This document shows positions 51,065-61,492 of a stretch of 64,000 nucleotides of DNA, in pieces. Both the position numbers and the translations under genes were made by a program. The notes beneath the pieces were generated by a model, which was not told where the DNA came from, did not search any database, and saw nothing but the letters and a program-made list of their open reading frames with translations. The DNA comes from ZC4RG30 sp039932715 (GTDB lineage: Bacteria > Pseudomonadota > Gammaproteobacteria > Steroidobacterales > Steroidobacteraceae): NCBI GenBank assembly GCA_039932715.1, contig JBDTPN010000004.1, forward strand, positions 1 through 64,000, in the 5' to 3' direction. The first letter of the stretch is position 1. Every line of letters starts with the position of its first letter.

Positions 51065-52156
51065 ATGTCCGCTTTGGAAACCATCAACTTCACGCGCGGC
51101 GTCCCCGCCAACGAATCTTTTCCCACCGCCGATCTTGCCGACAGCGCCACAACCATCCTGAAACAGAGCGCTGATGCAGTGCTGCCATACGCGCCCTCTG
51201 CGGGCCTGGCGCTGCTGCGTGACTGGCTGGCCCAATGGCAGGGCGTTAGACAGGAACAGGTAATCACCGGCAATGGTTCGCTGGAGCTGGTGGACTTCCT
51301 GTGCACGGCGTTCATCAAGCCGGGCGACGTGGTGTTCACCGAATCGCCCAGCTATGACCGCTCGCTGACGCTGTTCCGCCGTCATGGCGCCAACCTCATC
51401 GGCGTACCGCTGCAGGCCGACGGGCCAGACATCGACGCACTGGCTAAATTGCTGACCCAGCACAAGCCAAAACTGTTCTATGTGATTCCGGATTTCCAGA
51501 ATCCGTCGGGAGCCACGTGCTCAGGCGCCAAGCGCCGCCAGATCGTCGAGCTGGCCGAGAAGCACGACCTGCTGCTGCTGGAAGATGCGCCGTATCGGAT
51601 GCTGCGCTACCACGGCACGCAGGAGCCGACGCTTTACTCGCTGGCTCCGCACCGCACCCTGCACATGAGTTCGTTCACCAAACTCATCGCGCCCGGAGTG
51701 CGTGTCGGTTTCATGTTGGGTGATCCGGCAACGCTGGCGAAGATCGGCAAGGTCGCAGAGGATACCTACATCGCGCCAGGCTCCTTCGCGCATGGTGTCA
51801 CCTATGAATGGTGTCGCCGAGGATTACTCCTGCCGCAGGTCGAGAAGCTCAAGAAACTGTATGCACCACGCCTCGATGCCTGCCTGGCCGCACTCGACAA
51901 ATACATTCCCGATGCAGTGGCAACGCGGCCAGACGGAGGGTTCTTTCTTTCACTGACGCTGCCTCCCGGGACGTTAACCACTGACCTGCGTGCAGCGGCA
52001 GCCAAGCGCAGCCTCAACCTTGCCGACGGCATGGCATTTTTCCCACAGGGCGGCGGCGAACGCTTCCTACGTCTGCCGTTCTGTGCGCTGACACCCGCAC
52101 AGATTGATGCCGGCGTACAGCGCCTGGGTGAAACCGTGCGCGAGGTGCGTCGCTAG
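51065..52156 (+). CDS. PLP-dependent aminotransferase, class I/II
   Basis: 363 residues. Fold type I: GLALLRDWLAQWQGVRQEQVITGNGSLELVDFL, PSYDRSLTLFRRHGA, KLFYVIPDFQNPSGATCSGAKRR, LLLLEDAPYRMLRYHG and PLP lysine in SSFTKLIAPGVRVGF. Resembles 2-aminoadipate/MocR-type aminotransferases without the GntR domain; substrate cannot be fixed. Follows pyrD after nine bases, possibly co-transcribed. Confidence 0.9.
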   Translation: MSALETINFTRGVPANESFPTADLADSATTILKQSADAVLPYAPSAGLALLRDWLAQWQGVRQEQVITGNGSLELVDFLCTAFIKPGDVVFTESPSYDRSLTLFRRHGANLIGVPLQADGPDIDALAKLLTQHKPKLFYVIPDFQNPSGATCSGAKRRQIVELAEKHDLLLLEDAPYRMLRYHGTQEPTLYSLAPHRTLHMSSFTKLIAPGVRVGFMLGDPATLAKIGKVAEDTYIAPGSFAHGVTYEWCRRGLLLPQVEKLKKLYAPRLDACLAALDKYIPDAVATRPDGGFFLSLTLPPGTLTTDLRAAAAKRSLNLADGMAFFPQGGGERFLRLPFCALTPAQIDAGVQRLGETVREVRR

Positions 52157-52160
52157 TCAC

Positions 52161-53216
52161 CTAGACATTGATTTGCCGCGCTACCGGATAGGCCAGGTGG
52201 ATTCCGGCTTCACTCAATTGCCGGAAAATGGCACGGTTGACGGCGTCGCTGGTGCGCAGCAGGTGCGGCGCGACGCCGGGGTTGGCAAAATAGATCACGT
52301 CGAATTCCAGGGCGTACGTGCCCAGCTGGGCCAGCAGGCAACTGACGAAGCGCGCGCCTTGCTGCGCGGTGACGGCTTGCTCCACTATTTTTGAAACCTG
52401 TTCCACCTGCGCCGGGGTGGCTTCGTACTGGATATGGATGCGCATCACCACGCGCCGCTGCGGCATGTGACCCATGTTGTGGATCCGGCTGTTGAGCAGG
52501 TCACCGTTGGAGATGACGATCTGTTCGCCCGAAGTGCTGCGCAACCGCGTGCTGCGCACACCCACATGCTCCACCGTCCCCTCGATGTTGTCGATGCGCA
52601 GCAGGTCGTCGACCATGAACGGCTTGTCGAAGGCTATCGACAATGAGCTGAACAGGTCCTTGAGAATGGTCTGCACCGCCAGGGCGACGGCAATGCCGCC
52701 GATACCGAGGCCGGCAACCAACCCGGTGATGTTGACGCCCAGATTGGCCAGCGCCACCAGCACGACGATGGCCCAGATGACCACCTGGCCAATAAACAGC
52801 ACCACGTTGATGGCCGGACTGGGGTCGAGATCGCCATCGCCGTCCAGGTCCTCGGGCTGCTTGCGCTCGAGCATAAATTTGAGCGTCACTCCGGCCCATA
52901 TGGCGACCTGGACCCAGGCACCCACGATGATGATGAAGTCCGCAACTGCGGCCACCTTGGCCGGCACGTTGAGGATCTTGAGGCCCAGGTAGAGCGCCAC
53001 GATGAGGCGCACCGTCGGCCGCGTCTTGTCTATCAGCACCGAGATCAGTTCGGTAAGCGGATGACCCTTGGCCAGGAATATCGGCCGGTTGCGCACCAGC
53101 CACGCGCGCACCGCCGGGAACACGATCATTACCGACAGCACCACCGCTACAGCCAGCAGCCAGCTGCGCAGGGTGTTGCCGAAGTACTGCAATTCGAGAA
53201 TCTTGCTCATATCCAT
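52161..53216 (-). CDS. MscS-family mechanosensitive channel
   Basis: 351 residues. Four membrane helices at about 14-36, 65-85, 96-112 and 130-160, and the pore helix plus beta domain GLGIGGIAVALAVQTILKDLFSSLSIAFDKPFMVDDLL..., then a Sm-like domain and an alpha/beta tail. Opens under membrane tension to release solutes. One ATG two codons further in is also possible. Five bases after the DUF748 gene. Confidence 0.92.
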   Translation of the reverse strand: MDMSKILELQYFGNTLRSWLLAVAVVLSVMIVFPAVRAWLVRNRPIFLAKGHPLTELISVLIDKTRPTVRLIVALYLGLKILNVPAKVAAVADFIIIVGAWVQVAIWAGVTLKFMLERKQPEDLDGDGDLDPSPAINVVLFIGQVVIWAIVVLVALANLGVNITGLVAGLGIGGIAVALAVQTILKDLFSSLSIAFDKPFMVDDLLRIDNIEGTVEHVGVRSTRLRSTSGEQIVISNGDLLNSRIHNMGHMPQRRVVMRIHIQYEATPAQVEQVSKIVEQAVTAQQGARFVSCLLAQLGTYALEFDVIYFANPGVAPHLLRTSDAVNRAIFRQLSEAGIHLAYPVARQINV

Positions 53217-53221
53217 GTCTG

Positions 53222-56200
53222 TTACTTCAATCCCAGTTCAAATCGTATTTTGCCATCAAGCGCGGTCACCCTGCCTTCGCGTGTCATGAACACACGCGTG
53301 GGTTCAAGCCCGCTGTCAGTCAGCAATGCGCGCTGGATGGAGTCAGCGCGTGCCTGGCCCAGGGCAGCGAGTTCTGCGTCCTTGACCACAATCCCATCGT
53401 GTGCGGCCTTCTGCAGGTATTCAATGGCAGCGGTGTCCTGCAGCGCTTTAGCCGCGGCGCGTGACGTGCCTTCGGCAGACGCTGGCGGTTCGGGAATCTG
53501 CGCAGCTGCGCCCTGCTGCTTTACCAGTCCGGTCAGTACTTCAATCTGCTTCTTCGGCTCAAGCGTATCCAGCGCAGGCACCGGCGCATCAGCGACATTC
53601 TTGCCCTTCACCACCACCGCGCGCGTGGCTGTTGCCAGTTGTTCTTCATAGAGCTGCTTCGCAAGCACCGGCCGGTCCACTTCGTTTGCAGCCCCGATGG
53701 GCACATCCAGGGAAACGTTGGGGCGCTCTGCAAGCCCCTTGCCCAACGACTTGAGTCGCTCGACACCCGCCGCATCGATGTCCGCACTGCCGGGTGCGAA
53801 ATCCACGAACTGCGCATCCTCCGCGCCCTTGAACATCGCGCCAAACAATGCGAACGGCGCAGTGACCGCCTTGACGATGAGGTTCTTGAATATCTGCCAC
53901 ACGATGGGGCCGATGCGCAGCTTCGGGTCGTCGAGCGTTCCCAGCACCGGGATATCAAGCTTGATCAATCCGTTCCTGTCCTTGAGCAACGAGGTGGCGA
54001 ACTTGACGGGCAACGTGGCCTCTCCCTTGGAAGGCGTAGCATCGCCCCACTCAAGCTGGTCGATCTCGATGTGGTGTTTTGCGTCGAGCTTGCGGTCCTG
54101 GATGAGGTAGTGCAGATCCGTGGTCAGCTTGCCCTTGGCAATGCTGTATCCGGCGACGCGCCCCGAATAGGGATTGAACACGGGCAGTGAAATATTTTCG
54201 AACTTGAGACCGATATCCGTGAATCGATCGAAGGCAAAGGGCTGCACGGTTCCGGAAATGGTGACCGGCTCGAATTCGGCGAGACGGCCCTTCATGTCCA
54301 CCGTGGCGCGGGATTCAAACGCCGAAGACAGTCCGGTGACCTTGCCATTAAGGTCCTGGATATCCGCCGAGAAGTGAGGGTCGACGCTGAGATCCGAGAA
54401 ATTCATGCGGAAACGCTCGATGACCACTTCGCGTATGCGGATGGGCAGCGTGTCGGCTGGCGGTGGCGCCTGCGCCACGACAACCGGACCAGCTTTCCTG
54501 CGCGCCTTGTCGGCAGCCTTCTTGGCAACTGCCGCCTGCTTCTCACGTGCGCGCTTCTGGGCCTTGGTTTCCGATGCCAGCTCCGCTGCGGCGTCGCGCT
54601 TTTTCTGCGCGTCGATGGCCGCCGTCCTGGCATCGAGCACCGCCGAGATATTGATGATCTGTTCGCGACTGATGATCACGCGCGCATAGGGTTCACGCAC
54701 CAGGATGCGGTCGATGTGCACGGCACCGGGCGACATTTCATAGTGCAGCTTCTGCACCTGAACCCGCCTGAAGTCCACGAAGGGTTCTTGCAGCGTGTTA
54801 TCCGTGGACTTGAAACCGTCCACTGTCACGTCGCCGGCGAAGTCGATCTGCGGCCCTTCGTGTTCCGGTGGCGCCATCTTTAACTTGCCCTTGAGGCCAA
54901 GGATGCCGTCGCTGATGGTCAGGTCCGCATATGGAAGAATGTAGGGCTGGATAATGCGCATGCGCGCTTTTTCGAGTGCCACGTCGAGGTCGGCCAGCAG
55001 GGGATCCAGCGCGACGGTGCCGGAAAGTTTGAGCGGCGCCTGATCGTTGACCACGGTGTCCATCTCGACCAGCAGCGGTTTACTCAAATCCAGCGACGCG
55101 TCCTTCACGTGCAAATCGAGTGGCGCGAATTTCCAGGGCGTTCCCGGTGCGATCTTGCGGTCCTCGACATCCACCGCCGCGGCGTTGACATTGATAGTCG
55201 CGACTTTGACTTTCCATTCGTCGCCTGCAGCAGCGGGTTTGGCGGGCGCTGCTGGCGTTGGTGCTATTGGCGTTGGCGCTGGGGCGAACAATTGCTGAAA
55301 ACTGACCGTGCCGTCGGAATTGAGCCAGCCGGTGGCCGTGATTCCTTTTGCGTTTACTGCGGCAATCGAAACCTCCCGTGCTGGCATCGCCACTTCGATG
55401 CCTTCGATCTTGAGATCTGGAACCTGCACCCAGTCCGCATCCACTGTGCGCGCGCGCAGGCCCAGGTCCGTGAACGCCAGGGTCGGAATCTTCAACGCCA
55501 ACGTGACCACGTTCGATAGCGCCACGGTGTAAGTGCCGCCCAGTTGCAACGCGCCCTTGCTCAACCCGAAGGGCAGCGCATCGCCAAGCAGGTCCGCCAC
55601 CCTGGGCGCGCTGAGATTCTCTATCGAGAATTCGCCTTGCGAGCTGACCACCGGTGCCAGCGAGAAACGTCCCTTCCAGTCGAACTGCGCGCCACTGTAT
55701 CCAGTGGCGACGAGATGGAAGTCGCCGCCCTCGGGCGTGGTGCGAAAATCCTGCAGCGTGAATTCCACGGGTGCGAAGTCTGTTTGAAAGGGCTCGCGCC
55801 GGTTGGCCTGATCAACGTAATCGATTTTTCCCTGGCTGACGGCAAGCGCCTTGATCCACACAGCCGGCATTGCCGATTTTGGCTTTTTGGGATCATCGGG
55901 CACCGCGAGGTCGGCAAGGTTCATCGACCCATCGGGTCGCAGCACCGAGCGAATGTAAGGCGCGTCGATGTGCACATCGCGAAACACATACGCGCGATGC
56001 CACAGCGACGACACTTCGAAATCGATGAAGCAGCGCCGCAATCCCAGCATGGGCTGGCCGTCACGGTCGGGCAGCACAATGTCCCGCGCCTCGAACGTCA
56101 GCTTGAACGGATTGATGCGGATCTCGCCCAGCTTCAGTTCACGCCGGTAGGTCTCGCGCACGAACTGCGTGGCCTGCTTGCGCACCATGCCCGGTGCAAT

Positions 56201-56287
56201 CCTGAATCCCACGAACGCGTACGCTGCGATGAGTACCGCGACAATCGGCGCGGTCCACACCCATCTTGATTTCAGCAAAGCGCGCAT
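53222..56287 (-). CDS. large DUF748 (AsmA-like) protein
   Basis: 1021 residues: one N-terminal membrane helix (WTAPIVAVLIAAYAFVGFRI) and a long periplasmic part built from repeated beta-rich DUF748 segments (PF05359), e.g. KVDYVDQANRREPFQTDFAPVEFTLQDFRTTPEG and ENISLPVFNPYSGRVAGYSIAKGKLTTDLHYLIQDRKLDAKHHIEIDQLEWGD. It shares the long beta-groove architecture of AsmA/TamB relatives thought to move lipids. The C-terminal FAPGSADIDAAGVERLKSLGKGLAERPNVSLDV part looks OmpA-like. A low-complexity Ala/Lys helix at about 560-600 interrupts the repeats. Confidence 0.88.
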   Translation of the reverse strand: MRALLKSRWVWTAPIVAVLIAAYAFVGFRIAPGMVRKQATQFVRETYRRELKLGEIRINPFKLTFEARDIVLPDRDGQPMLGLRRCFIDFEVSSLWHRAYVFRDVHIDAPYIRSVLRPDGSMNLADLAVPDDPKKPKSAMPAVWIKALAVSQGKIDYVDQANRREPFQTDFAPVEFTLQDFRTTPEGGDFHLVATGYSGAQFDWKGRFSLAPVVSSQGEFSIENLSAPRVADLLGDALPFGLSKGALQLGGTYTVALSNVVTLALKIPTLAFTDLGLRARTVDADWVQVPDLKIEGIEVAMPAREVSIAAVNAKGITATGWLNSDGTVSFQQLFAPAPTPIAPTPAAPAKPAAAGDEWKVKVATINVNAAAVDVEDRKIAPGTPWKFAPLDLHVKDASLDLSKPLLVEMDTVVNDQAPLKLSGTVALDPLLADLDVALEKARMRIIQPYILPYADLTISDGILGLKGKLKMAPPEHEGPQIDFAGDVTVDGFKSTDNTLQEPFVDFRRVQVQKLHYEMSPGAVHIDRILVREPYARVIISREQIINISAVLDARTAAIDAQKKRDAAAELASETKAQKRAREKQAAVAKKAADKARRKAGPVVVAQAPPPADTLPIRIREVVIERFRMNFSDLSVDPHFSADIQDLNGKVTGLSSAFESRATVDMKGRLAEFEPVTISGTVQPFAFDRFTDIGLKFENISLPVFNPYSGRVAGYSIAKGKLTTDLHYLIQDRKLDAKHHIEIDQLEWGDATPSKGEATLPVKFATSLLKDRNGLIKLDIPVLGTLDDPKLRIGPIVWQIFKNLIVKAVTAPFALFGAMFKGAEDAQFVDFAPGSADIDAAGVERLKSLGKGLAERPNVSLDVPIGAANEVDRPVLAKQLYEEQLATATRAVVVKGKNVADAPVPALDTLEPKKQIEVLTGLVKQQGAAAQIPEPPASAEGTSRAAAKALQDTAAIEYLQKAAHDGIVVKDAELAALGQARADSIQRALLTDSGLEPTRVFMTREGRVTALDGKIRFELGLK

Positions 56288-56289
56288 GT

Positions 56290-57103
56290 GTCCGCTCCCT
56301 GCATGTCATTACGCCGCTGGCTGCGTAATCGGCGGGCCATGCGATCATACCAAATCCATCACTCAGCATGCCATTGCTGAAATAGTCACGCGCACCACCA
56401 TTGGCATGGGTGCCCTGGCGATAGAGCATGCGATAGCGGTAACCGTGATAGGTCGGGCCGCCGGCCGCACCACTGCGATATCCCTCCGCTGCAGCTGCTG
56501 CAACGAATGCGCCCGCCGGGCTGGCCGCTTCGCGTTCGGCAGTTTCCCAGTACAGCCCATTCTCGAGTCCTGGGTCACTTACCAGTTTCAATGCGTAGAT
56601 GCCGGCCGGGTCGCCATCGTGGCCCGTGGCGGCGTATTCATTCTGCGCATCCACATAGCCTTGCATCACGCCGATGGCGCCCAGTTCATTGGCGCCGACG
56701 CGGCGGTATACCAGCTCATCCGCGCCCGCGTCACCATCAAGCACCCACTTGCCATTGCGCTCACGGCGGGAATCGGATTGGACGAGTCATTTTTACCCGT
56801 CACCAGCATTCGGGTGTTTTCGTCAGGAGACTGCAGCGAGTGCTTGTCGTGATACGCAGTAACGAAGGCGGCGCGATCGAGTCTGTCTTGCACCGGATCA
56901 CCGGAATCCAGTAATTCTGCGGCGCCCTTGCCCAACAGTGCAGTCAATGCTGGCACGTCATCCTTTTCGGCGGCGGCGACCAGTGCATCGAACGCGGCCT
57001 CGGGCGTACTGAAAGACTGTTGCCCAGCCTGCTTGGCGCAGGCGCCCAGCAGCAGCGCAGTGGTAAGGACAAGGATTCCAAAAAATTTATTGTCGACTTT
57101 CAT
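56290..57103 (-). pseudogene. DUF2950 lipoprotein, frameshifted and 3'-truncated
   Basis: ATG at 57,103 begins a lipoprotein (TTALLLGAC lipobox) and a DUF2950 domain (STPEAAFDALVAAAEKDDVPALTALLGKGAAEL). Frame 1 runs to near 56,763; from there the match continues in another frame as ERNGKWVLDGDAGADELVYRRVGANELGAIGVMQGYVDAQNEYA...GPTYHGYRYRMLYRQG...GFGMIAWPADYAASGVMT, then ends without the family's last 20-odd residues. One missing base near 56,762-56,764 would restore the frame. The broken 3' end runs into the start of the DUF748 gene. Confidence 0.85.
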
Positions 57104-57116
57104 TTTGGCGTCCTCC

Positions 57117-58306
57117 TTAACGGCGCTTCGGATTGGCACGGGCCTTGGCGGCGCCACCTGAAGGCATGCTCTTCTTGCCGCGCGCGCTGGCTGTGCGATC
57201 GGCATTGCCACCGCCACCGCCGGATAGGGCCGAGCGGTTCTCCTGTGGTGCCTGCGGTCGAGCCTGTGGCTGCGGCCTTGCTTGCTGCGGCTGTGGTCGA
57301 GCCTGCGCTTGTCCCGCTGCTTGCGCCTGCGGACGACCACGGTCAGCATTTGCATGAGTGGCCGGCGTGGGCCGCGACGCTGCGGCCGGACGTGCGGCAT
57401 CACGCGAGGGAGTGCTAGGTCTCGCTGCCGCGGTTGCGGGGTTGGCGCGATCCGGCTTGGCGCCCGCGTAACTTCCCTGCACCTTGGGCGCGGCCTTCAC
57501 GCTGGTTGATGGACGTGCTGCAGCGGTTGCACGGTTGGCGCCTGCCGGTGTTGCACCGGGCTTCGCCCCTGCGTAGGTGCCCTGTACTTTTCCAGGGTTG
57601 TTGACCCGCTGCTTTTCGCGCGACGCTGCGGTCCGTTCTTTGCCTTGGCATTGAGCTGATTCAGGTCGGTGCGGCCGGGTTTGGCTGATGAAATCGGGCT
57701 CTTGGGCGAATTGCGGTTCTGCCTGGCCCTGTCTTCCGAACCGTAGCGATTGTTGTAATCGTTGTTGGAGTTGATGTTGATGGTGTTGCCGCCACGCACG
57801 TAGTTGTTGGGGCGATTGTAGGCATTGCCAGGGTAGTAGCCGCCGCCGTACGCGGGACGATACGGATACGGCGGGTAATACGGCATCGGGCCGTGCCACA
57901 TGTTGCCGTAATGGTCGTTGTCGTCAAACAGGTCGGCGACCAGCAAGCCGGCCCCAAACGACAGCAGCCCGGTGGCAACCATCGAACTGGTGCTGTGGCC
58001 GTCATCGTCCTCTTTCGTGGTGGTGGTTGTGGTGGTGGTGGTCACGGGAGCGGGCTGAGTAACGATGGTCTGCGGGGCGTAGATAACCACCGGATCGTAT
58101 TGCGGCACGCTCATCACTTTCGGATTCGCCGGTTGAAGCGCGATGATGTCGTGCGGCGAGGACTTGAGCCGCCGGCTGCCACTGCCGATGCACCATCTGG
58201 TGAATCCGCAACGCCGCTTGTTGCCGATTCCACAACCTGGACCCCGGAAGCCCTGGAAGATTTGCTGGCGCCGATAGCGCTGTATCCGGACCCGGTGGGC
58301 GCTTGA
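57117..58306 (-). pseudogene. DUF3300 protein, rearranged and frameshifted
   Basis: Three pieces of a DUF3300 (PF11737) gene lie here. (a) The central piece reads on minus from about 58,150: IIALQPANPKVMSVPQYDPVVIYAP, then FGAGLLVADLFDDND and a Tyr/Pro/Gly/Asn-rich tail, with a stop-free frame to about 57,630. (b) From about 57,630 to the stop at 57,117 the tail continues in another frame (ASREKQRVNNPG, later AKARANPKRR). (c) The N-terminal core LLAPIALYPDPV is on the + strand at about 58,163-58,306, in the opposite orientation. A start and roughly 60-100 middle residues are missing. This is best read as inversion plus deletion in a dead gene. Confidence 0.8.
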
Positions 58307-58322
58307 CCACACGCAAGAATCC

Positions 58323-59725
<1,403 letters not shown>

Positions 59726-59729
<4 letters not shown>

Positions 59730-60838
59730 TCGGATAAGCCCTCGAGCGGCAATAGCAGTTGAAAAGTTGTCTTGCCCGGCTGGCTGAGGAACTCGATGAT
59801 GCCGCCGTGTCGCGTCACCAGGTCCTGCGCCACGGCCAGGCCAAGCCCCGTGCCATTGGCACGACCGGTCACCAGTGGCAGGAACAAGGTCTTGGCAAGG
59901 TCGGGGGGAACCCCCGGGCCGTTGTCTTCCACATCGATTTCGGCCACCAGCCGGTGGCGCTTTTCGCCGATGCTGATATTGCTGCGCACCCGCGTGCGAA
60001 CGATGATGCGACCGGCGCTACCCACCGCCTGCAATGCATTGCGCGCCACGTTGAGCAGTGCCTGGATGATCTGGTTGCGATCAAACACCCCTTCGGGAAG
60101 GCTGGGATCGTAATCGCGCTCCACCCGCACATCCGCGGGCGCCTCGGCACTGATCAGTTTTACCACGTGCTCGCACATCTCATGCACATTGAGCCGCGAC
60201 TTGGCTGGCGGACCATTGGCTCCGGCCATGGAATCAACCAGAGCCGTGAGACGATCAGCTTCATTGATGATGATGGCCGTGTATTCGCGCAGCGCCGGAT
60301 CGGCCAGTTCCTTGTCGAGCAATTGCGCTGCACCGCGCAATCCACCAAGCGGATTCTTCACTTCATGCGCGAGTTGGCGGACCATCAGGCGACTGCCATC
60401 CATGCCGACGAGGATGTCGGCGTCGCGCGATATGCGCTGCCGCTGCGTTGCATCGGCCAGCTCTACCAGCAAGTGTGTTCCGGTGACCTGGCCTTCCAGA
60501 GGCGTCACGATGAGATCGATCACGTGTGGCTCGCGCCGTGCCGGCGAGCCCATGGCCTTGAGCGAGATCTCGTGCTGGGTGCAGGTCTCGAGACGATCCA
60601 GTGAACGTCGCAGCACCGACAACAATTGCCGTGGATCAAAAAACAGATCGGCGAACGGTCGGCCGCGCGCCTGCTTGAGGCTCACGGCCATGAAATCCTG
60701 TGCGCTGACGTTGGCGTAGATGGGGCACAGCTGCCCATCGAGAACCACGATGCCGGTGGATAGTGTGTCGAGCAGCTCGGTGGGCTCGAAGTGCGACAGC
60801 GGCGAAGAATATTCGCGCAGCGCACTCACAGGGAGCAA
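59726..60838 (-). CDS. ntrB: nitrogen sensor kinase NtrB (NR-II)
   Basis: 370 residues from a weak TTG start; a GTG three codons later is an alternative. A PAS domain (about 22-130) precedes the phosphoacceptor His in QLAHEVKNPLGGLRGAAQLL and the ATPase blocks NQIIQALLNVARNALQAVG, DVEDNGPGVPPDLA and FLPLVTGRANGTGLGLAVAQDLVTRHGG. A soluble kinase, controlled by PII in relatives. Starts one base before the DUF4124 gene's stop. Confidence 0.94.
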
Positions 60839-60839
60839 C

Positions 60840-61403
60840 CTAGCGGTGCTGCACCTGCGGTCTCATGACGGGCAAGTGTACGAAGAAATTGATGGTCGGC
60901 CCGGCACAAACCGAACCGCCGAAAGAATCGAGCACCCGCGCACTCAATGTGTAACTGCCGCGTTCGAGGTTGGTGAGCGTATGACTCGACGCTTGCTGCG
61001 GCCAATCCTTCACGATGTTGCCGTTGAGCAGCATTTCGATACGATGCCCGGGCTGCAGTGCCGGCTCGAGCAGCAGGGACGCTGACACTGTATTGACGGC
61101 ATTGAATGTTTCTTCGTTGTCCGGCGAAGTGATTACGCAACGCGTGTAAGGCACCACAGCCGGCGAATCCGCTTCCTCGTTGGCCGCCGCCGCTGCGCGC
61201 GGCTGGGCCACAGGCGGCCGCGTCACCGAAATGCTGGGTTTGGGCGCAATGACTTCGATGCGCTCGGCTCCGGGCGCCGGCTTGTCCGAATAATGGACGA
61301 CGCCGTTGGCGTCCTTCCATCGCCAGGTCTCGGCCGCCATGAGCATTCCCGACAGCGCCAGGGTGGCGCAAGCGGTAAGCAGGAGAAAGGCAACTTTGCG
61401 CAT
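60840..61403 (-). CDS. exported DUF4124 protein
   Basis: 187 residues. A signal peptide (to about 23), then the DUF4124 core ETWRWKDANGVVHYSDKPAPGAERIEV (PF13511), a low-complexity linker, and an Ig-like beta part (YTRCVITSPDNEETFNAVNTVSASLLLEPAL, LNGNIVKDWPQQASSHTLTNLERGSYTLSARVLDSFGG). Position between glnA and ntrB is repeated in related bacteria, but a role in nitrogen control is not shown. About 90 bp from glnA. Confidence 0.88.
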   Translation of the reverse strand: MRKVAFLLLTACATLALSGMLMAAETWRWKDANGVVHYSDKPAPGAERIEVIAPKPSISVTRPPVAQPRAAAAANEEADSPAVVPYTRCVITSPDNEETFNAVNTVSASLLLEPALQPGHRIEMLLNGNIVKDWPQQASSHTLTNLERGSYTLSARVLDSFGGSVCAGPTINFFVHLPVMRPQVQHR

Positions 61404-61437
61404 AGGGCATCAGCATAGTCCCATTTCCCTTGCATTC

Positions 61438-61480
61438 AAAAGTCCGCCGACGGCACGACATAACATCGCGTCGCCGGCGG
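61438..61480 (-). terminator. possible terminator after glnA
   Basis: On the minus strand CCGCCGGCGACG pairs imperfectly with CGTGCCGTCGGCGG around a short loop and is followed by ACTTTT. It lies just past glnA and before the DUF4124 gene. Imperfect stem and a short T run, so partial termination is likely. Confidence 0.4.
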
Positions 61481-61492
61481 CCACCAGAGGCC

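Noticed and set aside
56139..56300. Continuation of the DUF2950 frame to 56,139
   Set aside because: Beyond GVMT the translation no longer resembles DUF2950 and lies inside the DUF748 gene; it is chance read-through.
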